NCBI GenBank assembly: GCA_964438865.1
Contig: CAYTMI010000005.1
Span: 164,800-228,799 of the forward strand
Reading direction: 5' to 3'
Origin: G016234445 sp964438865
Lineage (GTDB): Bacteria; Chloroflexota; Dehalococcoidia; Tepidiformales; Tepidiformaceae
DNA: 64,000 nucleotides
Shown here piece by piece: positions 33,017 to 40,960 of the stretch. The translations under genes were made by a program, and so were the position numbers. Positions within the stretch are counted from its first letter, which is position 1; each line of letters starts with the position of its first letter. The notes under the pieces were generated by a model. It saw only the letters and a program-made list of their open reading frames with translations, was not told the origin of the DNA and did not search any database.

Positions 33017-33439
33017 TTGGCTAAGAAAGTCCGGGCAGTGGTGACACTGCAACTCCCGGCCGGGAAAGCGAACCCGGCCCCGCCCGTGGGCCCCGCCCTC
33101 GGCCAGCACGGCGTCAACATCATGGAGTTCTGCAAGGACTACAACGCCCGCACGCAGAACATGGTCGGCCAGATCATCCCCGCCCAGTTGACGATTTTCG
33201 AAGACCGCTCCTTCACCTTCGTCCTCAAGACGCCCCCGGCGGCGGACATGCTCCGCAAGGCCGCGGGCATCGAAAAGGGCAGCGCCAGCCCCCGCCTGAC
33301 GAAGGTCGGCAAGGTCAAGGCGAGCGACCTCAAGAAGATCGCCGAAACGAAGATGCCCGACCTCAACGCGAACAGCATTGAAGAGGCGATGAAGATCATC
33401 GAAGGCACCGCCCGCAGCATGGGCATCGAGGTCGTATAG
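33017..33439 (+). CDS. rplK: 50S ribosomal protein L11
   Basis: A 140-residue L11, part of the GTPase-associated centre of the large subunit with 23S rRNA. KANPAPPVGPALGQHGVNIMEFCK in the N-terminal domain and the C-terminal rRNA-binding domain ending IEGTARSMGIEVV are full length. TTG start with GGAG 9 nt upstream. It is followed 2 nt later by rplA. secE and nusG, the usual upstream neighbours, are absent. Confidence 0.97.
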   Translation: MAKKVRAVVTLQLPAGKANPAPPVGPALGQHGVNIMEFCKDYNARTQNMVGQIIPAQLTIFEDRSFTFVLKTPPAADMLRKAAGIEKGSASPRLTKVGKVKASDLKKIAETKMPDLNANSIEEAMKIIEGTARSMGIEVV

Positions 33440-33441
33440 CC

Positions 33442-34155
33442 ATGCCGAAGAAGGGGAAGCGCTACCTCGAAGCCGCCGCGAAGGTGGAAAAGTCGAAGCT
33501 CTACGGCGTCGACGAAGCGATCTCGCTGGCGAGGGAAATCCACCCGGCGAAGTTCGATGAGACGGTCGAACTGCACATCAAGACGGGCCTCGACCCGCGC
33601 CACGCCGAACAGCAGATCCGTGGCAGCACCGTCCTCCCGAACGGGCTGGGCAAGGTCCTCCGCGTGCTTGTCTTCACGGAAGGCGAAGCGGTCAAGATAG
33701 CCACCGAAGCCGGTGCTGATTTCGTCGGCAGCGATGACCTGATCAAGCAGGTCGAAGGCGGCTGGACAGACTTTGACGTCGCCATCGCCACGCGCGAAAT
33801 GATGGGCAAGGTGGGCCGCCTCGGCCGCATCCTCGGCCCCCGTGGCCTGATGCCGAACCCGCGCTCGGGGACGGTCGTTATCGCCGAAGACCTGGCGAAG
33901 ACGGTGACGGACGCCAAGCAGGGCCGTGTCGAGTTCCGCCTGGACCGTTTGGCGAACATCCACGTGCCCATCGGCAAGGTCAGCTTCGAAGCCGACAAGC
34001 TGAAGGAGAACCTGACGGCGTTCATCGAAGCGGTGAACGCGGCCAGGCCGCGGGAAGCGAAGGGCCAGTACATCCGCAGCGCGACGCTGACGACGACGAT
34101 GGGCCCGGGCATCCCCCTGGACCTCGCCCAGACGCTCGGCCTCCGCAGCGCGTGA
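33442..34155 (+). CDS. rplA: 50S ribosomal protein L1
   Basis: A 237-residue L1, the stalk protein that helps release deacylated tRNA and represses its own operon. The rRNA-binding signature lies in KVGRLGRILGPRGLMPNPRSGTV (around residue 130), and the protein is full length. rplJ and rplL do not follow; the operon ends in a strong hairpin. Confidence 0.97.
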   Translation: MPKKGKRYLEAAAKVEKSKLYGVDEAISLAREIHPAKFDETVELHIKTGLDPRHAEQQIRGSTVLPNGLGKVLRVLVFTEGEAVKIATEAGADFVGSDDLIKQVEGGWTDFDVAIATREMMGKVGRLGRILGPRGLMPNPRSGTVVIAEDLAKTVTDAKQGRVEFRLDRLANIHVPIGKVSFEADKLKENLTAFIEAVNAARPREAKGQYIRSATLTTTMGPGIPLDLAQTLGLRSA

Positions 34156-34180
34156 CCGCCACAGACGATGCTCGAATTCC

Positions 34181-34208
34181 GAAGGGCCGCTCACACGAGC
34201 GGCCCTTC
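34181..34208 (+). terminator. Terminator of the rplK-rplA operon
   Basis: A perfect 12-bp stem (GAAGGGCCGCTC and complement) with an ACAC loop. Its right arm is also the start of the direct repeat that flanks the RES-Xre module. Confidence 0.75.
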
Positions 34209-34231
34209 GCGTTGACCGCCGCGGCCCCCGG
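34201..34231 (+). repeat. Imperfect ~30-bp direct repeat, copy 1
   Basis: Begins in the right arm of the rplA terminator. It matches 35153-35182 except for three single-base gaps; the core CCCTTCGCGTTGACC is identical in both. Confidence 0.78.
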
Positions 34232-34248
34232 GCCGTCCGGGCGCGTGC

Positions 34249-34254
34249 TATGAT
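34249..34254 (+). promoter_or_regulatory. -10 box of the Xre antitoxin gene
   Basis: TATGAT, 9 nt before the ATG, with no Shine-Dalgarno. Confidence 0.5.
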
Positions 34255-34263
34255 CCGGCCACG

Positions 34264-34677
34264 ATGACAACCGTGGCAGACATCGCAGAGGTGCTCGGGG
34301 GCGAGCGGACGTTTGCCCGGCCGATCGACTCCGCCCAGGAACTCCGCGAGCGTGTCCGGGAGGGGCTGCCGTACGCGGCACTGGAAGCCGTGGTCAACCA
34401 GTTCGGCATCCCGATGGAATTGATGGCGCGCCTGCTCGACATCCCGGCGACGGGCCACTCCTTGGGGAGGGATTCGTCGGATCGGCTGGCTCGCTTTGCC
34501 AGGATCCTCTCGGAAGCGGGGGACGCCCTCGGCGGGACAGGCGAGGCCGCCCACTGGCTGCTGCAGCCGAACCGGGCGCTCGGGGGGCGCATCCCAGCGC
34601 ATCTGCTCGACACGGACGTGGGAGCAGAGGAAGTGGAGCACCTGCTCGGCCGCATCGAACAGGGCGTTTTCAGCTAG
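34264..34677 (+). CDS. Xre/ParS (DUF2384) antitoxin
   Basis: A 137-residue antitoxin of the Xre/MbcA/ParS type. The central helical region resembles an Xre-like HTH (GIPMELMARLLDIPATGHSLGR), and the C-terminal part is DUF2384: DRLARFARILSEAGDALGGTGEAAHWLLQPNRALGG. It should repress its own promoter and block the RES toxin encoded directly after it. The stop codon and the toxin GTG are contiguous. Confidence 0.88.
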   Translation: MTTVADIAEVLGGERTFARPIDSAQELRERVREGLPYAALEAVVNQFGIPMELMARLLDIPATGHSLGRDSSDRLARFARILSEAGDALGGTGEAAHWLLQPNRALGGRIPAHLLDTDVGAEEVEHLLGRIEQGVFS

Positions 34678-35151
34678 GTGCTCGCCTGGCGGTTGTGCTC
34701 GTCCCGCTACGTTGACACCGCGTTCACAGGCCGTGGGGCCTACATCCACGGGGGGCGCTGGAATCCCGCTGGCGTTCCAGTGGTCTACACCTCTTCCACG
34801 CGGGCGCTCGCAGCCCTCGAGTTGCTGGTACACCTCGGCGACTCGCCAATCCCCGCCGGCTTCGTTGTGATCCCTGTGGAGATACCGCTGGCGGTCACGG
34901 TCGAGGTCGTGGCAGTGCGCGCACTGCCACCGGACTGGCGCGACTATCCGGCCCCGGCCAGCCTCCAACGCCTCGGCGCGGAGTGGGTGCGCCAGGGAGC
35001 AGCGGTCGCGCTGGCGGTCCCGTCGGTCATCGTCCCGGACGAACTCAACTACCTGCTGAATCCGGCGCACCCGGACTTCCCGGTGCTGGGGATTGGCGAC
35101 CCGCAGCCCTTCGAACTGGATCCGCGGTTGCGGGAGGACCAGGCCGTCTGA
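34678..35151 (+). CDS. RES-domain toxin (NAD+ phosphorylase type)
   Basis: A 157-residue RES-domain protein. The family's Arg (WRLCSSRYVD), the GRGAYIHGGRWNPAG block, the Glu in LAALELLVHL and the Ser in VPSVIVPDE form the R-E-S active set. RES toxins such as MbcT break down NAD+ using phosphate. GTG start with zero spacing to the antitoxin gene. The whole pair lies between two ~30-bp direct repeats. Confidence 0.88.
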   Translation: MLAWRLCSSRYVDTAFTGRGAYIHGGRWNPAGVPVVYTSSTRALAALELLVHLGDSPIPAGFVVIPVEIPLAVTVEVVAVRALPPDWRDYPAPASLQRLGAEWVRQGAAVALAVPSVIVPDELNYLLNPAHPDFPVLGIGDPQPFELDPRLREDQAV

Positions 35152-35152
35152 C

Positions 35153-35182
35153 GGCCCCTTCGCGTTGACCCCGCGGCCCCGG
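35153..35182 (+). repeat. Imperfect ~30-bp direct repeat, copy 2
   Basis: Copy of 34201-34231 starting just after the RES toxin stop codon. It includes TTGACC, usable as a -35 box for the next gene. Confidence 0.78.
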
Positions 35183-35194
35183 CTCCCCTAGCAT
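35165..35194 (+). promoter_or_regulatory. Promoter of the methyltransferase-plsX operon
   Basis: TTGACC, an 18-nt spacer and TAGCAT, then 8 nt to the GTG start. The -35 box lies inside the direct repeat. Confidence 0.55.
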
Positions 35195-35202
35195 CGGCGG
35201 TT

Positions 35203-35970
35203 GTGCCTGATCCTTATGCCATCGATGCCGCCTACTACGACCTGATCCACGGGCGGGGGGGCGACGACATCGGCCTCTGGCTCTCGTTTGCCGGACGGAC
35301 GGACCGGCCGGTGCTTGAAGTGGGCACCGGCACCGGCAGGATCGCGCTCGAACTCGCCCGCGCCGGGCACGAAGTCCTGGGCATCGACCCATCGGCGGCG
35401 ATGCTCGCGGTGGCCCGGGAACGCGCGGAGGCGGACGCGATCGAAGGCGTCAGCTTCATCGAAGGGCTGCCGGCGGAACTGACGCTCGAACCCGGCCACT
35501 ACGGCCTGGTGGTCGTCCCCGCCGACGTCTTCCTTTACCACGAAAGCGGGCACGATCAGGTGCGGACGCTCCGGGCGCTGGGCGCGGCGCTGCACTTCAG
35601 CGGCCTGCTCGCGCTGGACCTGCCGGGGCCGGCACTCTGGTTGGACCCCACGACGAACGGCCAGCCGCTGCTGGTGTTCTCTGGCGTGCTGGAGACGAGC
35701 GAACAGCTAGATGCCTGGCAGGTGCACGAAGACGACCTCGGGGAGCAAGTCCGGCGGCTGCGCGTCACCTACGAGCGGACCGCCGCGGACGGCCTCGTTC
35801 GCCGGGCATCGAGTGAACACCTGCTGCGCTACGTCTACCGCTTCGAAGCCGAGTACCTGGTGGCGATGGCCGGTCTGGCGCAGGTAGACGTCTACGGCGA
35901 CTATGAACTTGGCCCGCTCACGAACGACAGCGAGCGGATGATCGTAATCGCCCGGAGGGCAGAGGCATGA
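35203..35970 (+). CDS. Class I SAM-dependent methyltransferase
   Basis: A 255-residue methyltransferase. PVLEVGTGTGRIALELARAGHEVLGIDPSAAML contains motif I and the acidic motif II, followed by YGLVVVPADVFLYHE. Substrate unknown. GTG start near a leaderless-type promoter. It overlaps plsX by 4 nt (ATGA), so it is translated with a phospholipid-synthesis gene, though a direct link is only inferred. Confidence 0.85.
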   Translation: MPDPYAIDAAYYDLIHGRGGDDIGLWLSFAGRTDRPVLEVGTGTGRIALELARAGHEVLGIDPSAAMLAVARERAEADAIEGVSFIEGLPAELTLEPGHYGLVVVPADVFLYHESGHDQVRTLRALGAALHFSGLLALDLPGPALWLDPTTNGQPLLVFSGVLETSEQLDAWQVHEDDLGEQVRRLRVTYERTAADGLVRRASSEHLLRYVYRFEAEYLVAMAGLAQVDVYGDYELGPLTNDSERMIVIARRAEA

Positions 35971-37007
35971 CCGCACGCATCGTCGTGGACGCGATGGGGG
36001 GCGACAACGCTCCGGGGGAGATCGTCGCCGGGGCGCTGATGGCCGCGGGCGGCCTCGGGGTCGACCTCACGCTGGTTGGCCGGGTGGAGGCGATCCGCGC
36101 CGAGCTCAAGGGCACGACCGAGAACCCGGGCCTCCGGGTGGTCGACGCGCGCGACGTCATCGAGATGGACGAACACCCAATCGACGCGGTGCGGGCAAAG
36201 CCGGGCGCCTCAATCAACGTGGGCTTGCGGATGGTGAAGGCGGGCGAAGCGGACGCTTTCGTCACCGCCGGGAACACGGGCGCGGCGATGGCCTCGGCGC
36301 TGCTGACGCTGGGACGGGTGAAGGGCATTGGGCGTCCGGCGCTGGCCACGGTCTTCCCGACGGGCGAAGGCGGGCTGACCATCTTCCTGGATGTGGGGGC
36401 GAACGCGGAGTGCCGCCCGATCCACCTGCTCCAATTCGCGCACATGGGTTCGGCCTACATGCGGCGGATGTTCAATGTGGAGAACCCGCGCGTCGGCCTG
36501 CTCTCCATCGGCGAGGAAGACACGAAGGGCACCCCGCTGGTCATTGAAGTGAACCAGCTGCTGCGGGCTTCGAACCTCAACTTCGTCGGAAACGTCGAGG
36601 GCAAGGACCTGACGCGCGGCGTCTGCGACGTGGCGGTGATGGACGGCTTCACCGGGAACGTGGTCCTGAAGACGGCGGAAGGCATGGCCGAGCTGATGTT
36701 CGGCGAGCTTCGGAAGGCCGTGGAGTTGACCCCCTGGAACCGGGCCGCGGGGCTTATCCTGATGTCGGAACTGCGGAAGGTAAAGCGCCGGCTCGACTAC
36801 GCCGAGTATGGTGGCGCCCAACTGCTCGGCGTCGATGGAGTCACGGTCATCGCTCATGGCCGTTCGAACGCGAGGGCCATCTTCAGCGCGATCCGGGCCG
36901 CCCGCGACGGGGTGGACAACGGCGTCCTCGACACGATGCGTGAAGTGGCGCGGGAGATCCCGGCGAAGCGTCCGGGTGCCCCTGCCGAGGCGGGCGACGA
37001 TGACTGA
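35967..37007 (+). CDS. plsX: Phosphate acyltransferase PlsX
   Basis: A 346-residue PlsX, which converts acyl-ACP and phosphate to acyl-phosphate for the PlsY step of phosphatidic acid synthesis. IVVDAMGGDNAPGEIVAGA opens the protein, followed by TAGNTGAAMASALLTLGRV, LLSIGEEDTKGTPLV and VMDGFTGNVVLKTAEG, all conserved blocks. Full length. The common neighbours rpmF, fabH and acpP are absent here. Confidence 0.96.
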   Translation: MTARIVVDAMGGDNAPGEIVAGALMAAGGLGVDLTLVGRVEAIRAELKGTTENPGLRVVDARDVIEMDEHPIDAVRAKPGASINVGLRMVKAGEADAFVTAGNTGAAMASALLTLGRVKGIGRPALATVFPTGEGGLTIFLDVGANAECRPIHLLQFAHMGSAYMRRMFNVENPRVGLLSIGEEDTKGTPLVIEVNQLLRASNLNFVGNVEGKDLTRGVCDVAVMDGFTGNVVLKTAEGMAELMFGELRKAVELTPWNRAAGLILMSELRKVKRRLDYAEYGGAQLLGVDGVTVIAHGRSNARAIFSAIRAARDGVDNGVLDTMREVAREIPAKRPGAPAEAGDDD

Positions 37008-37030
37008 CACGGCCTGTCCCCGCGAGCGGA

Positions 37031-37036
37031 TACAAT
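37031..37036 (+). promoter_or_regulatory. -10 box for the YbjN-like gene
   Basis: TACAAT, 28 nt before the ATG, leaving space for a 5' leader with GGAGGAG. This is one of the few leadered starts in this stretch. Confidence 0.45.
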
Positions 37037-37064
37037 GGATCATTCGCCCGGGAGGAGCACGGCC

Positions 37065-37502
37065 ATGGAACTGAACGTAGCCGGGGGGAAACTGGAACTC
37101 GCCGCGCTTCGCGACTGGCTGGCGGAGACGTTCGGGCAGGAGATTACCGCCTTCCGCGACCGGCTGATGGTGAAGGAAGGGTCGGCGACCACCTGCATTT
37201 CCATCCTCGGCGGGTCGGACCGGCCGTTCATCCGCGTCGCCTCCATCGTCGTCCAGCAGCCCCGGGTGGACGACGCGCTGATGCACTTCCTGCTGGCGGC
37301 CAACGAAAGCAGCACCCTCTACGGCGCCTTCTCCATCGACGAAGATCAGGACGTCTGGTTCAGCTACTGCATGCCCGCCGCGGCCATCACTCCGGAGGGC
37401 CTGCGGCGGGTGGTGCTCTCCGTGGCGAAGACCGCCGACGAATACGACGACCTGATCGTCGGCCGGTGGGGCGGGCACCGGGCGATCGAGCCCGGCGGGT
37501 AG
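37065..37502 (+). CDS. YbjN-like (type III secretion chaperone fold) protein
   Basis: A 145-residue protein of the YbjN / T3SS-chaperone-like fold: an alpha-beta sandwich with LAALRDWLAETFG, LGGSDRPFIRVASIVV and AANESSTLYGAFSIDEDQDVWFSYCMP. YbjN-type proteins have been proposed as chaperone-like or sensory, without an enzymatic role. GGAGGAG precedes the ATG. It closely follows plsX but has its own -10 box. Confidence 0.7.
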   Translation: MELNVAGGKLELAALRDWLAETFGQEITAFRDRLMVKEGSATTCISILGGSDRPFIRVASIVVQQPRVDDALMHFLLAANESSTLYGAFSIDEDQDVWFSYCMPAAAITPEGLRRVVLSVAKTADEYDDLIVGRWGGHRAIEPGG

Positions 37503-37526
37503 GGGATTGGGGCATCCTGCCCTGCA

Positions 37527-37559
37527 GGAGCCACAACCCGCTCCTACCGCGATATCGCT
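37527..37559. repeat. Small REP-like hairpin with adjacent palindrome
   Basis: AGGAGC (37527-37532) pairs with GCTCCT (37541-37546), then GCGATATCGC is a perfect palindrome. The arrangement resembles GTAGGAGC-type REP sequences; a single copy is seen here. Confidence 0.4.
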
Positions 37560-37616
37560 CGGTGGTTTGGACGGCGGCAGGTGGGTAGTATGGGCCGCGT
37601 TGAGGTGTGCGCCGCC

Positions 37617-38528
37617 ATGACGCTTTCCGAACAGCCAGCTTTGACTCTTGGCCTGACCTTCCCGGACAGCGCTCTGGCAGCAGTCGCAAGCCAGCAGGCG
37701 GGGGGGGGCCTGTCGGCGCGGCCGGTGGTCAAGTGGGCGGGAGGCAAGCGGGCGCTGCTACCCGCTCTGCTAAGCCTCTCGCCACAACGATTTCGCTGCT
37801 ACTTCGAACCATTCCTTGGCGGCGCTAGCTTCTTCCTTGCCCTTCGCCCAGCCCAGGCGACCCTCGGCGACGCCAATGCCGAACTCATCGGCCTTTACTG
37901 CACCGTTCGGGACTCTCCAAGCGAAGTGATGGCTGCCCTCGATGCCCTGCAGCCGTTCGTCGAAGACCCTGAGTCCTACTACAGAATCCGCAGCACCCAG
38001 CCCGCAAGCCTGACTCCCCCACAGCGGGCGGCCCGGTTCATATTTCTGAACAAAGCGGGCTTCAACGGCCTCTACCGTGTCAACCGTCGGGGGGAGTTCA
38101 ACGTCCCGTTCGGAACCCACGCCTCCCGGCCGACGCTCTACGACGCACCGAACCTTGCCGCTGTTTCTAGGTTACTCCGCGGGGCGACGCTGAAGAACGC
38201 TGACTTCGAGGACGTTCTCGGAGATGCGGGAGAAGGCGACTTTGCCTACCTTGACCCGCCGTATGCCCCGTTGACTCCGACGGCAAACTTCACCCAGTAC
38301 ACCTCGTCTTCGTTCAGTGAAGGCGACCAGACGCGGTTAGCCAGTGCAGTCCAACGGGCTGTGGAGCGCGGCTGCCACGTGCTCGTCTCCAACTCCGATA
38401 CTGCGCTCGTGCGCGCCTTGTACGGACGCTACAAACTCCACCGACTCCGAGCCAGCCGAAACATCAACTCTGATGGCGCCAAGAGACAGAAAATCACGGA
38501 GCTAGCCATTCAGGCTTACCCCGCGTAG
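37617..38528 (+). CDS. D12-class (Dam/DpnM-like) adenine-N6 DNA methyltransferase
   Basis: A 303-residue D12-class adenine methyltransferase. KWAGGKR at 39-45 and YFEPFLGGASFF near 62 form the SAM site, NKAGFNGLYRVNRRGEFNVPFG near 145 is the DpnM/Dam DNA-contact block and the catalytic DPPY is at 213-216. The start is uncertain: ATGs further upstream are in frame and no Shine-Dalgarno decides it. It heads a three-gene unit with a PD-(D/E)XK protein, so it is probably the modification enzyme. Confidence 0.9.
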   Translation: MTLSEQPALTLGLTFPDSALAAVASQQAGGGLSARPVVKWAGGKRALLPALLSLSPQRFRCYFEPFLGGASFFLALRPAQATLGDANAELIGLYCTVRDSPSEVMAALDALQPFVEDPESYYRIRSTQPASLTPPQRAARFIFLNKAGFNGLYRVNRRGEFNVPFGTHASRPTLYDAPNLAAVSRLLRGATLKNADFEDVLGDAGEGDFAYLDPPYAPLTPTANFTQYTSSSFSEGDQTRLASAVQRAVERGCHVLVSNSDTALVRALYGRYKLHRLRASRNINSDGAKRQKITELAIQAYPA

Positions 38529-38538
38529 AAGGCACGGT

Positions 38539-38946
38539 ATGGCAGGGAAGGCGAAGGCGGTTGCCAGTGGAGCGAGCCTGGAGAGTCAGGTGCGCGAAAT
38601 CGCTCGGAGTCTCGGGCTTGTGGTGCGCGCGCAGGTTCGGGTCGGTCGACGGCTTTGGGGAGCGGAGCGAAAAATCGACCTGGTAGTTACTGATCGGGAA
38701 ACCCGCCGGGCGCTGGGGATTGAGTGCAAGTACCAGCGGACCCGGGGCACCGTGGAGGAGAAGCTGCCCGCCGTGGTCGCTGATATCGGTGCCTGGCCCA
38801 TCCCTGGCATCATTGTCTTCGCTGGCGATGGCTTTTCGACGAACCTGCGTCAGTACCTTTACTCAACGGGCAAAGCCGTCGACCTTACGGATCTAACTGA
38901 GTGGCTCCTTCTCTATTTCGGCTTATCCAAGGAGCCAGACGAATGA
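38539..38946 (+). CDS. Small PD-(D/E)XK nuclease-fold protein
   Basis: A 135-residue protein with the minimal PD-(D/E)XK core: Glu15/Glu20 helix region, Asp47 in KIDLVV, and Glu62-Cys-Lys64 in GIECKYQ. RTRGTVEEK after it is the expected active-site helix. The last residues and stop overlap the next gene's start by 4 nt (ATGA). Next to a D12 methyltransferase it is probably the catalytic restriction subunit, unusually small, likely acting with the following protein. Confidence 0.78.
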   Translation: MAGKAKAVASGASLESQVREIARSLGLVVRAQVRVGRRLWGAERKIDLVVTDRETRRALGIECKYQRTRGTVEEKLPAVVADIGAWPIPGIIVFAGDGFSTNLRQYLYSTGKAVDLTDLTEWLLLYFGLSKEPDE

Positions 38947-39890
38947 CTGATGTGACCTCGGCAGCGACAGCAACGGCAGTGTCCGAGGTTGATGTTCAGG
39001 ATGCGCTCATCGCTGGGGCGGGCCGGAACAAGAAGGCTCTCACGGCATACTTTTTCCTCCGCGCTCACGCCCAGAGCGGCCTGCCGTTCACACTGGGAGA
39101 GCTTGGCTCGGCTACCGGATGGAAAGGCCAGACGCCGAAAACCTATGCAACCAAGCAGTGGGAACAGCTGCTAGAGCCCCAGGGCCAAGACACGTTCCTC
39201 GTGAAACCAGACTTCACACGTATTACTCACGCTCAGTTCCTAAGACGCTTCACTCAGAAGAAGCCAGTTTACTCGGAATACGGGCGCGCAGTCTACCCGC
39301 ACGTCGTTGTCTATGAGTTTCTGTTGCCACTCACGAGAGAGTCTCAACTTCGCGATGCTCTCGATCAGCTCTTTTATACCGATACAATATCCCAGCGCAT
39401 TCGGGAAATTGGTTTCGATAATCTGCAAAGTATCGTCTCTAGAGGTTCAAATGAGAGCGATTCCATCTATAGTGCACGGATTATGCGAGAGATCGACGAG
39501 CGTTTTAGCGGCTACTCTATTGTGCACGTGCATGGTCGGTTCAGATCGGCGGAATTAGCATCGATGTCACGTGCAGGCGACATGCTCGCCACCGGTGAAC
39601 GATACTTGATAGATGAGACTACCGCAGCTGTGCGTTTTATCGTCCCATGCACCTCTTCCCGTAAGGAGTTCGATAGCAGTTATAGGTCGGTGACAGCGGC
39701 TGTGGGACAAGGGTCGCTGCTCCAAGCCAGCGATGTCGAGGTCGAGGTGGAACGGATCCGAGGTATGTTTTTCAATTTTTTCGTAGAGGCCGTCGTGAAA
39801 ACAGTGATGGGCGAGGAAGAGATTTGGTTGATCGAGACAACGCACCACGGTCCCACGCTATTCGTTTGGAAGCGCCAGACTCCGCGATGA
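38943..39890 (+). CDS. Unknown protein with N-terminal winged-helix-like segment, partner in the R-M-like unit
   Basis: A 315-residue protein. Residues ~25-95 (KKALTAYFFLRAHAQSG to LVKPDFTRITHAQF) look like a winged-helix DNA-binding domain; the remainder is mixed alpha-beta with no family I recognise. It is translationally coupled to the PD-(D/E)XK gene. Base composition in its middle is clearly more A+T-rich than in flanking genes, with codons such as TTA, ATA and AGA, indicating recent transfer. By context it may be the specificity subunit of the nuclease. Confidence 0.75.
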   Translation: MTDVTSAATATAVSEVDVQDALIAGAGRNKKALTAYFFLRAHAQSGLPFTLGELGSATGWKGQTPKTYATKQWEQLLEPQGQDTFLVKPDFTRITHAQFLRRFTQKKPVYSEYGRAVYPHVVVYEFLLPLTRESQLRDALDQLFYTDTISQRIREIGFDNLQSIVSRGSNESDSIYSARIMREIDERFSGYSIVHVHGRFRSAELASMSRAGDMLATGERYLIDETTAAVRFIVPCTSSRKEFDSSYRSVTAAVGQGSLLQASDVEVEVERIRGMFFNFFVEAVVKTVMGEEEIWLIETTHHGPTLFVWKRQTPR

Positions 39891-39938
39891 ACCGCAGAGG
39901 GCGCTGGAGTGGGACCGCTGCACGGCTTGAGGTCGTGG

Positions 39939-40145
39939 CTATAGCTTCAGGCCCAGGAGGTCGCGGGTGACGATGCCGTCCGTGACCGTGACGTTGACCC
40001 ACGTAATCCGGAGCTTGACCCGGCGGCCCGCGGTGTCGATCCAGACTTCGTCGCCCTTTTCCCAGCGGTAGTCGGATTCGATGGTGCAGAAGTGCTGGCC
40101 TTTGCTCCCGGTAAAGGCGTCGGCCTCGTAGAAGTCGGTTTTCAT
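39939..40145 (-). CDS. Small protein of unknown function
   Basis: A 68-residue beta-rich protein (KTDFYEADAFTGSKGQHF, GDEVWIDTAGRRVKLRITWV). No family recognised. GGGGTGA lies before the ATG; a GTG overlapping the upstream lipase stop is an alternative. It is the last gene of a tightly packed three-gene unit with the lipase and the SDR. Confidence 0.6.
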   Translation of the reverse strand: MKTDFYEADAFTGSKGQHFCTIESDYRWEKGDEVWIDTAGRRVKLRITWVNVTVTDGIVTRDLLGLKL

Positions 40146-40150
40146 CGCAG

Positions 40151-40960
40151 TCACCCCGCGCGAGCGTCGAGCCAGGCGATGATGTCGCGGAGCACCTGGC
40201 CGCGCTCGGGTTCGTTGAGGATTTCGTGGTAGAGGCCGTCGTAGAGCCGCAACGTCTTGTCTTTCGAAGCCGCGCGCGCCATCAGCTGTTCGCTCCCCGG
40301 ATATGGCACGAGGAGGTCGGCGGTCCCGTGCATGATGAGCAAGGGCAGCGAGATCTCGCCCATGCGCTCCTGGACGATGTCTCCGGCCGGCGCGAAGGCC
40401 GCCATCATCGCCGGGGTGCCGGGGCCGCGGTAGACGAGGGGGTCGTTCTCGTAGGCGGCGACGACGGCCGGGTCTCGGGAGATGGCGCTCGCGGGCAGGG
40501 GCGCGCGTGGCTGGCTGGCGGCCTCGGGCGGCGGAGGTTCGCGGCGCGAAAGCAGGGCGGCCCCGCTCAGGAGGACGCCGTCCAGGCTCGGCTTCCGGAG
40601 GATCGTATAGAGGGTCACCACGCCGCCGCCCATGCTGTGCCCGAGGAGGAAGAGATCGCGGCCCGGATGCCGCTCCCGGACGCGCGCGAGGAAGGCGTCG
40701 ACGTCATCGAGGAACTCTTCGAAGCGCTGGACCGACACCCGCTCGCCGGAAGACTGGCCGTGGCCGCGGAGGTCGAGGGCTTCTACGGCGTACCCGGCGG
40801 CGTTGAGGTCGGCGGCGACCTGGGCGTAGCGGCCGCTATGCTCGGCGTACCCGTGGACGATGGCGACGACAGCCTTCGCTTCAACGGCCGGGGACCACCA
40901 CTGGCCGAAGAGGCTGGCGCCGCCGGTCGAGGGGTAGCGTTCGCTGCCGGTGGCTGTCAT
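40151..40960 (-). CDS. Monoacylglycerol-lipase-like alpha/beta hydrolase
   Basis: A 269-residue serine hydrolase of the monoacylglycerol lipase / lysophospholipase group. VHGYAEHSGRY and LDLRGHGQSSG are group signatures, GHSMGG supplies the Ser, MHGTADLLVP the Asp and GLYHEILNEP the His. It would release fatty acids from monoglycerides or lysolipids. Its ATG overlaps the SDR stop (ATGA). Confidence 0.9.
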   Translation of the reverse strand: MTATGSERYPSTGGASLFGQWWSPAVEAKAVVAIVHGYAEHSGRYAQVAADLNAAGYAVEALDLRGHGQSSGERVSVQRFEEFLDDVDAFLARVRERHPGRDLFLLGHSMGGGVVTLYTILRKPSLDGVLLSGAALLSRREPPPPEAASQPRAPLPASAISRDPAVVAAYENDPLVYRGPGTPAMMAAFAPAGDIVQERMGEISLPLLIMHGTADLLVPYPGSEQLMARAASKDKTLRLYDGLYHEILNEPERGQVLRDIIAWLDARAG

